Assembly: GCA_947476695.1 (NCBI GenBank)
Contig: CANJRD010000001.1
Coordinates: forward strand, 62,001 to 126,000
Direction of reading: 5' to 3'
Length of the DNA stretch: 64,000 bases
Origin: Rhodospirillaceae bacterium
GTDB taxonomy: Bacteria; Pseudomonadota; Alphaproteobacteria; Rhodospirillales; Rhodospirillaceae
A model generated the notes under the pieces. That model saw nothing but the letters and a program-made list of their open reading frames with translations. It was not told where the DNA came from and did no database searches. Positions 25,550-34,344 of the stretch are shown here, piece by piece (within the stretch, counting starts at the first letter, position 1; the number at the start of each line of letters is the position of its first letter). The position numbers and the translations under genes are program-made.

Positions 25550-27334
25550 TTAGAAAACGGCGATGAGTTCGCCGCGCTCGAACAGCAGCTTGGCGCGGGT
25601 GCGGGCCAGCTTGCCCGACGACGTCTTCGGCAAACTGCGCGGCGGCACGGCGATCACGTCGCACTTGATGCCGACGACTTCATGCACGCGGCTGCGCACC
25701 AGATCGACCAGCTGTTCGCGTTCCGCCGGATCGGCGGGGCGGCATTGCACGAGGATGGTGGGACGATCGCTGCCGTCCGGACCGGTCAGCACGATCGCGG
25801 CGGCATCGCCGGAGCGCAGACCGTCGATATGCTCAACTGTCCATTCGATATCCTGCGGCCAAATGTTGCGTCCGTTGACGATCAGCATGTCCTTGGCGCG
25901 ACCGACGATGACCAGCTCGTCCTTGATCCAGTAGGCAAGGTCGCCGGTGTCGAGCCAGCCGTCGACCAATGCTTCGGCCGTGGCGTCGGGATTGTTGAAG
26001 TAGCCCTGCATCACACTGGGGCCTTTGAAGAAGGCGCGGCCGACCGCGCGTTCGCCCAGCACGTTGCCGTCTTCGTCGCGGATCTCGAGCTTGTGTCCCG
26101 GCACGACCTTGCCGCAGGCAACGAACGTGCGCGCGGTATCGTCGAGAACCGAAACCGGCTCGGCACGATGCGCCGTGGCGAGTTTGTCCTTCGCGACGTG
26201 ATCGATGAGCATGCCGCTGCCCGGTTTGGTGAAGCTGACGGCCAGCACGCACTCGGCCAGGCCGTAGCTGGCATTGAACGCCTTGTCGGAGAAACCGTAG
26301 GGACGGAACGCCTCGGCGAACTGCTGCATGACTTTCGGCTTGATCATCTCACCGCCGATTCCGGCGACACGCCAGCGGCTGAGGTCGAGATCGAGCGAAC
26401 CTTCCGGCATGGTGGTCACGCGGCGCGCGCAAAGTTCGTAACCGAACGACGGCGCATAGGAGATGGTGGCGCTGTTCTCGGACATCAGCTTCAGCCATGT
26501 CAGCGGCCGGCGCGCAAAGTCTTCCGTCGCGATGTAGTCGATGGAGGACTGGCTGGACAGCGGCGCCAGCATGAAACCGACCAGGCCCATGTCGTGGAAG
26601 AACGGCAGCCAGGACATCGCCCGGTCGCCGGGATGCAAGGGCACGCCGTCGCGGCACATGGCGCGCGCGTTGGCCATGAGGTTGGCCTGGGTGACGGCGA
26701 CGCCGGTCGGGAAGCGCGTCGAGCCGGAGCTGTATTGGATGTAGCAAAGCTCGTGCGGATCGGGACGATGGAGCTTCGCCGCCTGTTCCGGCAGCGCATC
26801 GAGGTCGGCGCGCGTGCCGATCTTTACCAGACCCAATCCGGCGGCGGCTTCGGTAACGATGGGCAGGAAATCCACAGGCCCGAAGGCCATGCGCGCGCCC
26901 GAGGACGTCAGCTGGCCGCGGATCTGATCGATATAGCCTTCGCGCCGTCCGAAGGCCGTGGGCAACGGCAACGGCACCGGGATGATGCCGGCATAGAGAC
27001 TGCCGAAGAACATGGCGAGGAAGTCGGGGCCGGTGGCGGCCAGCAGCGCGACACGGTCGCCGGGCTTATTGCCGGCGGCGGCCAGACGCCCGGCGATGGC
27101 CAGCGCTTCATCGCGCAGATCGCGGAACGGCATGGGGCGTTCCAGCGCGCCACGCGCATTATAGAAGTTGAAGCCGGTGACGCCCTTGGCGGCGTAATCC
27201 AACGCATCGGTGATCGTATCGAAGTCGGCGCTGCGGCGCGGAAAGCCGGGGCTGTCGCTGGGCGTGGGACGCGCGGACGAACCTTCCCCCGGGGCCGCTG
27301 CGGGGGCGGTTTTCAAGGACACCGATGTTTGCAT
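25550..27334 (-). CDS. Fatty acyl-AMP ligase / acyl-ACP synthetase of the sphingolipid locus
   Basis: A 594-residue adenylating enzyme of the fatty acyl-AMP ligase type. The P-loop is 'YIQYSSGSTRFPTGVAVTQA'; the A5 region is 'FNASYGLAECVLAVSF' and A7 'GWLDTGDLAYW', with 'IVNGRNIWPQDIEWTVEHI' near the C-terminus. 'FLPFFHDMGLVGFMLAPL' is characteristic of acyl-AMP ligases that load ACPs rather than CoA. It is first in the operon ligase-cerR-acp-spt and would activate a free fatty acid and load it onto the neighbouring ACP. The start at ATG 27334 ('MQTSVSLKT') is preferred; an in-frame TTG at 27370 is less likely. Divergent from the hydrolase at 27477, so the 142-base gap holds the promoter. Confidence 0.9.
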   Translation of the reverse strand: MQTSVSLKTAPAAAPGEGSSARPTPSDSPGFPRRSADFDTITDALDYAAKGVTGFNFYNARGALERPMPFRDLRDEALAIAGRLAAAGNKPGDRVALLAATGPDFLAMFFGSLYAGIIPVPLPLPTAFGRREGYIDQIRGQLTSSGARMAFGPVDFLPIVTEAAAGLGLVKIGTRADLDALPEQAAKLHRPDPHELCYIQYSSGSTRFPTGVAVTQANLMANARAMCRDGVPLHPGDRAMSWLPFFHDMGLVGFMLAPLSSQSSIDYIATEDFARRPLTWLKLMSENSATISYAPSFGYELCARRVTTMPEGSLDLDLSRWRVAGIGGEMIKPKVMQQFAEAFRPYGFSDKAFNASYGLAECVLAVSFTKPGSGMLIDHVAKDKLATAHRAEPVSVLDDTARTFVACGKVVPGHKLEIRDEDGNVLGERAVGRAFFKGPSVMQGYFNNPDATAEALVDGWLDTGDLAYWIKDELVIVGRAKDMLIVNGRNIWPQDIEWTVEHIDGLRSGDAAAIVLTGPDGSDRPTILVQCRPADPAEREQLVDLVRSRVHEVVGIKCDVIAVPPRSLPKTSSGKLARTRAKLLFERGELIAVF

Positions 27335-27476
27335 GGGACGGTTTTTGGCCAATCGTGCGGCAAGGGTCAATTGATAGAATGTAACAATTATTACGGCGTT
27401 TGTCGCCGCCTGCGGACCTGGGGTCGCCCTGGGACCGTAGCCTGGCTAATCTCGACGGAGCGGCGGAGGACGCGGG

Positions 27477-28313
27477 ATGGATATCGACCGAGCATTTGTC
27501 CGTATCTCTGAGGGGCTGGTGCACTACCGCCACTGCGGCACGGCGCCCCCTGGGAAGCCGCCGCTTTATATGATCCACGCCTCTCCGTCATCCTCGATCA
27601 ACCTCGAGCCGATGATCGCCGCCCTGGGTAAAAACCGCAGGGTGATTGCGCCCGACACCTTGGGGAATGGCGATTCCGCCCCGCCCACGCCGGACGCGCC
27701 GGATATGGACTATTACGCCGACAGCGTCGCGCGGGTGCTCGATGCCCTGCAAATCGACCGGGTCGACGTCTACGGCAGCCACACCGGTGGGCATATCGCC
27801 TGCGAACTCGCGATCCGGCACCCGGGCCGCGTGCGCAAAGTGGTGTTCGACGGCATCAGCCTGTTCTCCAAGGAAGACAAGGCCGACTTCCTCGCCCGCT
27901 ACGCGCCCGAGATGGCGCCGGACGAATACGGCCGGCAGTTCGTCTGGGCGTGGCACTTCGTGCGCGACCAGACTTTGTACTTCCCATACTACCGCAAGAC
28001 TCCGGACTGCGCGCGCAACCAGGCGATGCCGCCGCCGGAGACGCTGCACAAGATCGCGGTAGAAGTGCTGAAAGCCTTGCCCACCTATCACAAAGGCTAC
28101 CGCGCTTCGTTCCGCCACGACGACCGCGGCCGCCTGCCGCTGATCACGCAAGCCGCGTTTTGCATGGCCAGCGAAAACGACCCGCTGAAAGCCGGTGTGA
28201 TCGAAGCCGCGGGCCTGGTGAAAAACAGCCGGCACGCCATATTGTCATCGGAACGCGAGACCGGCGGCGTGGCGGCGAAGGCCGCGGCGGTGGCGGAATT
28301 CCTCGACAGCTGA
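27477..28313 (+). CDS. Alpha/beta-hydrolase fold protein with atypical nucleophile elbow
   Basis: A 278-residue alpha/beta-hydrolase. The oxyanion region is 'MIHASPSSSINLEPMIAAL', the next strand 'RRVIAPDTLGNGDS' is typical of the fold, and the C-terminal 'ERETGG' could hold the acid. The nucleophile elbow reads 'VYGSHTGGHIACELA': where G-x-S-x-G-G is expected, the middle position is His, not Ser, Asp or Cys. Similar G-x-H-T-G forms occur in some uncharacterised hydrolase-fold proteins, so the change may be a subfamily trait. Starts behind a GGAGG site. The DUF427 and MNIO genes follow closely (10-base gap), making a likely four-gene unit. Substrate unknown; classical serine hydrolase chemistry is doubtful. 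Confidence 0.82.
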   Translation: MDIDRAFVRISEGLVHYRHCGTAPPGKPPLYMIHASPSSSINLEPMIAALGKNRRVIAPDTLGNGDSAPPTPDAPDMDYYADSVARVLDALQIDRVDVYGSHTGGHIACELAIRHPGRVRKVVFDGISLFSKEDKADFLARYAPEMAPDEYGRQFVWAWHFVRDQTLYFPYYRKTPDCARNQAMPPPETLHKIAVEVLKALPTYHKGYRASFRHDDRGRLPLITQAAFCMASENDPLKAGVIEAAGLVKNSRHAILSSERETGGVAAKAAAVAEFLDS

Positions 28314-28323
28314 GGAGACCACG

Positions 28324-28695
28324 ATGAGCGACACACATCGCATCGAGATCGCACCGTTCGACGGCCGCGTGCAGGTGCGCTGGCGCGGCCAGGTGATCGC
28401 CGACAGCACGCAAGCGCTGCAGCTGAACGAAGCGCGGCACGAGCCGGTTTTCTACATCCCGCGCAGCGATGCGAAGATGGAGATGTTCGCGCGCACGACC
28501 CACAGCACCCATTGCCCTCACAAAGGCGACGCGAGCTACTTCAGTCTCGTCGGGTCCGACGGCGTTGGCGCGGAGAACGTGGTGTGGAGTTACGAGACGC
28601 CGATCGCAAAGTCGGAGCCGATCAAGGACTACCTCGCCTTCTACACACGGGCGATGAAATCCAGTGTCGATATCGATGTTATCGCCACGCCCTGA
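28324..28695 (+). CDS. DUF427 family protein
   Basis: A 123-residue small protein of the DUF427 family, with 'YIPRSDAKMEMFARTTHSTH' leading to the family signature 'CPHKGDASYF' and then 'NVVWSYETPI' and 'DYLAFY'. The fold is a compact beta-tent; members have no settled biochemical role. A GGAG site precedes the ATG by the normal distance. It is 10 bases after the hydrolase, and its end overlaps the MNIO gene by 20 bases, so it is co-transcribed with both. Confidence 0.85.
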   Translation: MSDTHRIEIAPFDGRVQVRWRGQVIADSTQALQLNEARHEPVFYIPRSDAKMEMFARTTHSTHCPHKGDASYFSLVGSDGVGAENVVWSYETPIAKSEPIKDYLAFYTRAMKSSVDIDVIATP

Positions 28696-29548
28696 CGCAC
28701 GCGCCATTCCCGCCACGGCCGGTCTCGGCTTGCGTTCACCGCACATGCCCGCCTTCGCGGCGGAAGCGGACGACGCGAGACTGACGACGCCCTGGCTCGA
28801 GATCCACAGCGAGAACTATCTCTGCGACGGCGGCCCGCGCCTGGCGATGCTGGACGCCATTGCCGCGCGCTATCCGATCAGCTGCCACGGCGTCGGCTTG
28901 TCGCTGGGTTCCGCCGAGGGCCTGGACCCCGCGCATCTACACCGCCTCGCCGCGCTGTACGCGCGCCTGCGTCCCGGCCTGGTCTCCGAACACCTGGCGT
29001 GGAGCGTCGTCGACGGCATTTATCTGAACGATCTTCTGCCGCTGCCCTACACGGCGGAGAGTCTCGATATCGTTGCGCGGAACGTCGATGCGGCGCAGGA
29101 CGCCTTCGGCCGAAAAATCCTTGTCGAAAATCCGTCGGCGTATTTGCGCTTTTCCGCCTCGCATATGTCGGAGCCCGAATTCCTCAACGCGCTCTGCGCA
29201 CGCACCGGCTGCGGCCTTCTGCTCGACGTCAACAACGTCCACGTGACTTGCGCGAACGTCGGTGGCGATGCGCGGGCTTATCTTGAAGCTATCGATGCAG
29301 CAGCGGTCGGCGAGATCCATCTCGCCGGACATACCGTCGAGGACGGCGTGCTGATCGACACCCATAGCCGCCCGATCGCGCCCGAGGTCTGGGACCTCTA
29401 TAGCGATCTGGTCGCACGCATCGGCGCGCGGCCGACCTTGATCGAATGGGATCGGGACGTGCCGGATCGTGCAGTGCTGCTGGCCGAGGCGGCCGCTGCG
29501 CAACGCATCATGGACAGCGCGCAATTGAAGGTGGCCCATGTTGCATGA
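28676..29548 (+). CDS. MNIO family oxidase (DUF692, MbnB/BufB-like)
   Basis: A 290-residue TIM-barrel protein of the multinuclear non-haem iron oxidase family. Conserved ligand-bearing segments are all present: 'WLEIHSENYL', 'SCHGVGLSLGS', 'GLVSEHLAWS', 'LVENPSAYL', 'GLLLDVNNVHV', 'VGEIHLAGH' and 'TLIEWDRDVP'. MNIO enzymes use two or three irons to modify cysteines or other residues of a small ribosomal peptide, guided by a partner protein. The partner (DUF2063) follows and overlaps by 11 bases. No DUF2282 or other Cys-rich precursor gene is visible nearby, which is unusual. Start: ATG 28676 is preferred ('MLSPRPDARAIPA'); a GTG at 28664 is also in frame. Confidence 0.9.
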   Translation: MLSPRPDARAIPATAGLGLRSPHMPAFAAEADDARLTTPWLEIHSENYLCDGGPRLAMLDAIAARYPISCHGVGLSLGSAEGLDPAHLHRLAALYARLRPGLVSEHLAWSVVDGIYLNDLLPLPYTAESLDIVARNVDAAQDAFGRKILVENPSAYLRFSASHMSEPEFLNALCARTGCGLLLDVNNVHVTCANVGGDARAYLEAIDAAAVGEIHLAGHTVEDGVLIDTHSRPIAPEVWDLYSDLVARIGARPTLIEWDRDVPDRAVLLAEAAAAQRIMDSAQLKVAHVA

Positions 29549-30278
29549 CCTGCAACTGCGGTTTGCCGCCACGCTGCGCGGCGCCGATAACGCCCCGCTG
29601 GCGGATTATATCGACGCCCCCGCAGGCCGGATCGCGATCTATCGTAATACTGTGCAAGGCAGCCTGGTCGAGACTTTGCGCGCGGCGTTTCCGGTTGTAG
29701 AGCGCATCGTCGGCGCAACTTTCTTCGCATCGCGGGCGCGTGACTTCGCCGCCGCCGCACCGCCGCGGCGGCCGCATCTCTCGACCTACGGCGACGGCTT
29801 CGCGGATTTCCTGGCGACATTGACGACGACCAGCTCACTGCCGTATCTGGCCGATGTCGCGCGGTTGGAATGGGCGCTGAACGAGTCCTATTTCGCCGCC
29901 GATGCGCCGGCGCTCGATCCCGCGACGTTGCAGACATTGAGCGACGATCACCTCGCCGGCTTACGGCTCGCGATGCACCCGGCAACACGGATGATCTCGT
30001 CCAGCTTCCCCATCGTGCGTATCTGGCAGGTGAACCAGCTGGATGTGACCGACGTTCCCGCAATTGATATGAGCATCGCGGAGACCGCGCTGGTCACACG
30101 TCGTGACGGTCACATCGCGGTGCGCGCGCTGGCGTCGGGAGATGGCGCAGTGGTCGCGGCGTTAGGGGCTGATCAGGTGCTTGACGATGCCATCGCCGCA
30201 GCTTTCGCGGTTGACGCCGCGTTCGACGTGCAGGCCTGCCTGCACGCGCATCTGGCCGGGGGCACGTTCCGCGCTTAG
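29538..30278 (+). CDS. DUF2063 family protein, MNIO partner (MbnC/BufC-like)
   Basis: A 246-residue protein. The N-terminus 'LHDLQLRFAATLRG' and 'AIYRNTVQGSLVETLRAAFP' is the DUF2063 putative DNA-binding-like domain; 'FLATLTTTSSLPYLADVARL' and 'EWALNESYFAADAP' continue the family pattern. In characterised MNIO systems this protein binds the leader of the precursor and presents it to the oxidase. Translationally coupled to the MNIO gene upstream. Its stop overlaps the convergent 573-residue gene by four bases. Confidence 0.87.
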   Translation: MLHDLQLRFAATLRGADNAPLADYIDAPAGRIAIYRNTVQGSLVETLRAAFPVVERIVGATFFASRARDFAAAAPPRRPHLSTYGDGFADFLATLTTTSSLPYLADVARLEWALNESYFAADAPALDPATLQTLSDDHLAGLRLAMHPATRMISSSFPIVRIWQVNQLDVTDVPAIDMSIAETALVTRRDGHIAVRALASGDGAVVAALGADQVLDDAIAAAFAVDAAFDVQACLHAHLAGGTFRA

Positions 30279-31996
30279 CCGCGGACGTCGAAGCCCGTGC
30301 CCGCCAACAGGCCGTAGAATTCCTTGATGGCCTTTTCCTTCTCGGCGGGCGTCGCAAGATCCGCGGTCAATTCCGTGATGAAATCCTTGCGCCGCAGGTA
30401 GCTGACGATGGCATCGCGGGCAATCGTCGTCGCCTTGCCAACCGTCAGCACGCCCGATCCGCAGAAACTGACAATGCGGGTCGTGCGCTCGCGGAAGGGC
30501 AGCCGACTGTCGTCCAGCCGTTGAATGACGTTTTCGGAAACGATGTAGTCTGAGACGAGCTTGTCGAACGCATCGGCGAGCGGGGTCTTGAATTTCAGCT
30601 CCAGCGACGATTCCAGGACAAGCTTTTGAATAAACGCCGTTTCCTGAAGGCGCGCCTTCTCGGTGCGTGCGTTCGGGGCGATCTTCTGGATGCTGTTGAG
30701 CTGGTTCACGAGGCCGCGGATATGCAGCTCGATCGCGCCGCGCACTTCGGCTTCGGCGCCCTCGTCATACAGCGAGAGCAGGAAGATGAACTTGTGCTTG
30801 CCGGATTCGAGCAGGCTGCACACGCCCTCGATGGCCTTCTTCCGACCGGTCGCGCCGCCGACGTTGTTCATGCGCGCCCAGCGTTCGGCAAGACCGGCGG
30901 CAATCGGCCGACCACCCAGCACACCGCGATCCGACACGGTGCGCTTCAGCAGCTCGTTGAAGAAATCCTTGTCGGCGGAGGTCTGCTCGCTGGTCGTCAA
31001 ACGCACGGCGCTTTTCAGGTCGCGCTCGATGCGTTCGTAGAGGATCGCCTTCGACCGCGGCAACTTGTTCTCGGCGAACAGCGGATTGAGCAATTCCATC
31101 ACTTCGATGCAGGCGAACTTGGTCGGCTGGCACTTGCCTTCCAGCAGATCGAAAATGCGCATGACGGCGTCACCCATGTGCTTGGACACGCCGATCACGT
31201 CCTTGATGATCGTCTTGGCTTGCAGGATGTCCGACATCATTTCGTCGACCATCGCGATGGCGCGCGCGTCTTTCTCCGACCGAGCCATCGGTAGAATGTT
31301 CGTGATCTTGCCGAGCAGGCCCTGCCAGTTGATCGACACCTTCGTCAGCGCGAAGTTCGCCATGAAGGCGCGCTCGTCTTCGTCGGCGGTCTTCGCGTCG
31401 ATCTGACGCAACACCGCGTCGAGCGTCGAGCCCTTGAGCTCGGGGAGCTGCTTGCCCTCGGCTTCGCGCGCGCGCTTGGCGAGCTGGTCAACAGCGGTGA
31501 AGATCGCATCGCGGCGCTTGCGCGCATCTTCGCCGGTGAGTTTGGCCTGCAGGCTGGCGACTTTGTCGACACCCGACGGCACCATGGTGTCGAGGTTCAT
31601 CGCGCGTTTGAGGCTGGCACTGTGGTGCAGCATCTCGAGCGGTGTGACTTCCATCTTCTCGAGGTACTTCGTGAACAGGCGGTTCATCGTCGTACGCGCG
31701 GCGGTCTTGTAGTAGTCGCTGACCTTCTCGCAGACGGGAGCCGTCTCGACCGCGTTGACGGAGAAGTCTTCATCCTTCTCCGCTTCCTTCATCTTCTTGA
31801 AGACTTCGGATTCGCGCCGGCTGTCGTTGGCGAAATGCGATTCCTTGACGATCCGCACGCCGACAATGTGTTTTTGGGCCAACAGGTTGTCGGCCTTCAT
31901 TCGCGCAGATTCTTCCGTGGGCATCACCTCGTTGATGGCCCAGCGACCGTTATTCCAGGTCTGGATTTCGTACTGAACGCGCCCCGGTGCGGACAT
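30275..31996 (-). CDS. Conserved-looking 573-residue protein of unknown function
   Basis: I do not recognise this protein. The first 50 residues look like a small beta-rich unit ('RVQYEIQTWNNGRWAINEVM' then 'SARMKADNLL'), and the remaining 500 are almost wholly alpha-helical, charged and without membrane segments or a signal peptide. There is a hint of heavy amphipathic helices near 100-260 and 280-560, but no catalytic motif, P-loop or metal site. A GGGGGA ribosome site at normal distance fixes the ATG at 31996. The gene stands alone: 100 bases separate it from the acyl-CoA ligase behind it, and it converges on the DUF2063 gene. It is likely a cytoplasmic structural or regulatory protein. 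Confidence 0.75.
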   Translation of the reverse strand: MSAPGRVQYEIQTWNNGRWAINEVMPTEESARMKADNLLAQKHIVGVRIVKESHFANDSRRESEVFKKMKEAEKDEDFSVNAVETAPVCEKVSDYYKTAARTTMNRLFTKYLEKMEVTPLEMLHHSASLKRAMNLDTMVPSGVDKVASLQAKLTGEDARKRRDAIFTAVDQLAKRAREAEGKQLPELKGSTLDAVLRQIDAKTADEDERAFMANFALTKVSINWQGLLGKITNILPMARSEKDARAIAMVDEMMSDILQAKTIIKDVIGVSKHMGDAVMRIFDLLEGKCQPTKFACIEVMELLNPLFAENKLPRSKAILYERIERDLKSAVRLTTSEQTSADKDFFNELLKRTVSDRGVLGGRPIAAGLAERWARMNNVGGATGRKKAIEGVCSLLESGKHKFIFLLSLYDEGAEAEVRGAIELHIRGLVNQLNSIQKIAPNARTEKARLQETAFIQKLVLESSLELKFKTPLADAFDKLVSDYIVSENVIQRLDDSRLPFRERTTRIVSFCGSGVLTVGKATTIARDAIVSYLRRKDFITELTADLATPAEKEKAIKEFYGLLAGTGFDVRG

Positions 31997-32096
31997 TCTG
32001 CCCGTCCCCCTAAACCCGAGTTAGTCTTAGTTTTCAAAGAGGGTGTAACAAAACCCCTACCTTTTTCCAGGAAGTTTTGACTCAAATGCTCAACTA

Positions 32097-33797
32097 TTAC
32101 GCGCCAACGGCTCGCTCGGCTTCTTCGGGCAGCCTGTAGGCCGCGAAATCCGACCGCAGAGCGGTTTTTTGGACTTTCCCTGTCGCTCCGAGAGGCAGGG
32201 CCTCGACGAAGGCGATGGCGTCGGGCAGCCACCACCGGGGGACCTTGTCGGCGAGGAAGCCGCGCACGTCGTCCAGGGTCGGGTCGACATCGCCCTGGCG
32301 GACAATGATCAGCAGCGGGCGCTCCAGCCAATTCGGATGGGGCACGCCGATGACGGCGGCTTGGGCGATGGCCGGATGGCTCATCGCGGCGTTCTCAAGC
32401 ATCACGGAGCTGATCCACTCGCCGCCGGACTTGATCACATCCTTCGAGCGGTCGGTGATGAGCATGTAACCGTCGGCATCGATGGTGGCGATGTCGCCCG
32501 TGTCGAACCATCCGTCGTCGGTCGTCGCGTCGCTGTCGCTGCGAAAATACCGGCGCATGATCGCGAAGCCGCGCACCTGCAGTTGACCGGCGGCAACGCC
32601 GTCGTGCGGCAGCACGCGACCATCCGCATCCACCAAGCGCATCTCCACGCCGAACACGCCACGGCCTTGCTTCAGTTTCAGTTTGGCCTGGGCGTCGGAG
32701 GGCAATGTCTGGAGCTTGGGCTTCAACGTGTTGATGACGCCAATTGGCGACATCTCCGTCATGCCCCAGGCGTGATTGACCTCGATTCCGAACTCGGATT
32801 CGAAAGCATCGAGCATCGCTTCCGGCACCGCCGCCCCGCCGATCAGCACCTGCCGCAGGGCGTGTGGTTTGCGTCCCTCGGCACGCATCGTCGCGATCAA
32901 TCCCATCCACACGGTGGGAACGCCGTGCGCAGAGGTGACCGCCTCGTCGTCCATCAATTTGAACAGCGACGGCCCATCGAGATTGCGGCCCGGCATCACC
33001 AGAGACGCACCGCCCATCGGGGCGGCGTAAGGCACGCCCCAGGCGTTGACGTGGAACATCGGCACCACCGGTAACGCCGTTTCGTCCACGCCGATGGGGA
33101 AATTGGCCGACAATGTGTAGGAATGCAGCACCAGCGAACGGTGGCTGTAGAGCACGCCTTTCGGGTTTCCCGTCGTGCCCGAGGTGTAGCAAAGCGACGC
33201 CGCCGCGTTCTCGTCGAACTCCGGGAAATCGTAAACTGGCGCGCCGTTTCCGATCACATCCTCGTAGGCGCGCACGTTGATCTTCGGCGCCAGCCGGAGT
33301 TGATCCGTGTGAGCGGCATCGCTGAGCGCGACAAAATGCCGCACCGAGGGCGCACCCTCGGCAATCGCCCGCGCGCCTTCGGCAAAGGTGATGTCGAAGA
33401 ACAGCGCAACATCTTCAGCGTCGCGGATGATGTAGCAGATCTGATCCGGCGGCAGACGCGGGTTGAGCGTATGGCAGACCGCGCCGATGCCGGAGATCGC
33501 ATAGTAGAGTTCGATGTGCCGCCAGGTGTTCCAGGCGAGCGTCGCGACGCGGTCGCCCGGCTTGATGCCGAGATCGATCAGCGCATTGGCCAGTTGCTGA
33601 ACGCGCGCATGCAGCGTCGCATAGTCGGTGCGGTGGATCGGGCCTTCGATGCTGCGCGTGATCATCGGGGTGTCGCCGTGAAACTCGGCGGCGAAGCGCA
33701 GGATCGGCGCGATCAGCAGCGGCCGGTCCATCATCAGCCCGCGCATCTGCCCAGGCAGAAGCGGCGGCATATCGTCACATGCGGTCACTGGCGGCAT
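32097..33797 (-). CDS. Acyl-CoA ligase (AMP-binding family)
   Basis: A 566-residue adenylate-forming enzyme that converts a carboxylic acid to its CoA thioester with ATP. The P-loop is 'LCYTSGTTGNPKGVLYSHRS'; 'NHAWGMTEMSPIG' (A5), 'DGWFDTGDIATIDADGYM' (A7) and 'ITDRSKDVIKSGGEWISSV' (A8) follow, and the catalytic Lys is in 'PLGATGKVQKTALR'. The lead 'GLMMDRPLLIAPILRFAAEF' and overall size fit the group annotated as medium/long-chain or 3-methylthiopropionyl-CoA ligases. The start is uncertain among ATGs at 33797, 33770 and 33743, since none has a well-spaced ribosome site. On the same strand as the Lrp gene upstream but 50 bases away, so co-regulation is possible. Confidence 0.88.
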   Translation of the reverse strand: MPPVTACDDMPPLLPGQMRGLMMDRPLLIAPILRFAAEFHGDTPMITRSIEGPIHRTDYATLHARVQQLANALIDLGIKPGDRVATLAWNTWRHIELYYAISGIGAVCHTLNPRLPPDQICYIIRDAEDVALFFDITFAEGARAIAEGAPSVRHFVALSDAAHTDQLRLAPKINVRAYEDVIGNGAPVYDFPEFDENAAASLCYTSGTTGNPKGVLYSHRSLVLHSYTLSANFPIGVDETALPVVPMFHVNAWGVPYAAPMGGASLVMPGRNLDGPSLFKLMDDEAVTSAHGVPTVWMGLIATMRAEGRKPHALRQVLIGGAAVPEAMLDAFESEFGIEVNHAWGMTEMSPIGVINTLKPKLQTLPSDAQAKLKLKQGRGVFGVEMRLVDADGRVLPHDGVAAGQLQVRGFAIMRRYFRSDSDATTDDGWFDTGDIATIDADGYMLITDRSKDVIKSGGEWISSVMLENAAMSHPAIAQAAVIGVPHPNWLERPLLIIVRQGDVDPTLDDVRGFLADKVPRWWLPDAIAFVEALPLGATGKVQKTALRSDFAAYRLPEEAERAVGA

Positions 33798-33847
33798 CCT
33801 CCCAGATGTCTCCCCGCGCAAAGCGTACCTCGCGCGGCGCGGCGCCG

Positions 33848-34321
33848 CTATTGCGACGGTAACGGCAGGGCGGTCCGGAAGCTCACCTGCTTCAACGCGA
33901 AGCTCGACTGGATGGACGCGATCGCCGGAATCCGCGTGAGGTGATCTTTCAGAAACCGCTCATACGCAGCGAGATCGGCGGTGACGACGCGCAGCAGGTA
34001 ATCCGCCGTGCCGGTCATCAGGTAGCACTCCATCACCTGAGGCAGTTCACGAATGCGTGCCTCGAATTCCTCAAGCGCGAATTCCGTCTGCTGCTTGAGG
34101 GTGACGCTGACGAAGATGCTGACCGGCAGGCCAATGGCGTTTTGATCGATCAGGGTCATGTAACCCTTGATGAAGCCCTCGGCCTCCAGGCGCTTCAGCC
34201 GCCGCAGGCAGGGCGAGGGCGACAGCCCCACCCGCTCCGCCAGTTCGACATTGGTGAGCCGCGCGTTCTCCTGAAGGTTCTGGAGCAAGCGCAGATCGGT
34301 TTTATCGAGAGAACTTGGCAT
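33848..34321 (-). CDS. Lrp/AsnC family transcriptional regulator
   Basis: A 157-residue regulator. Residues 5-60 hold the helix-turn-helix ('LRLLQNLQENARLTNVELAE' then 'RVGLSPSPCLRRLKRLEAEG'); the C-terminal half is the ligand-binding, octamer-forming RAM domain ('VMECYLMTGTADYLLRVVTA'). It is divergent from the E1 gene at 34457 across an AT-rich gap, so it probably controls that gene and itself in response to an amino or keto acid. In Pseudomonas, an Lrp-type regulator (MdeR) sits beside the related mdeB gene; this arrangement is similar, but the ligand is inferred. Confidence 0.92.
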   Translation of the reverse strand: MPSSLDKTDLRLLQNLQENARLTNVELAERVGLSPSPCLRRLKRLEAEGFIKGYMTLIDQNAIGLPVSIFVSVTLKQQTEFALEEFEARIRELPQVMECYLMTGTADYLLRVVTADLAAYERFLKDHLTRIPAIASIQSSFALKQVSFRTALPLPSQ

Positions 34322-34344
34322 ATATCACCAAAAACATGTCCTAT

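Noticed and set aside
25493-27511. A 672-codon frame opposite the fatty acyl-AMP ligase
   Set aside because: The ligase motifs lie on the minus strand over the entire region; the plus-strand product is rich in Arg, Gly and His with no fold signal.
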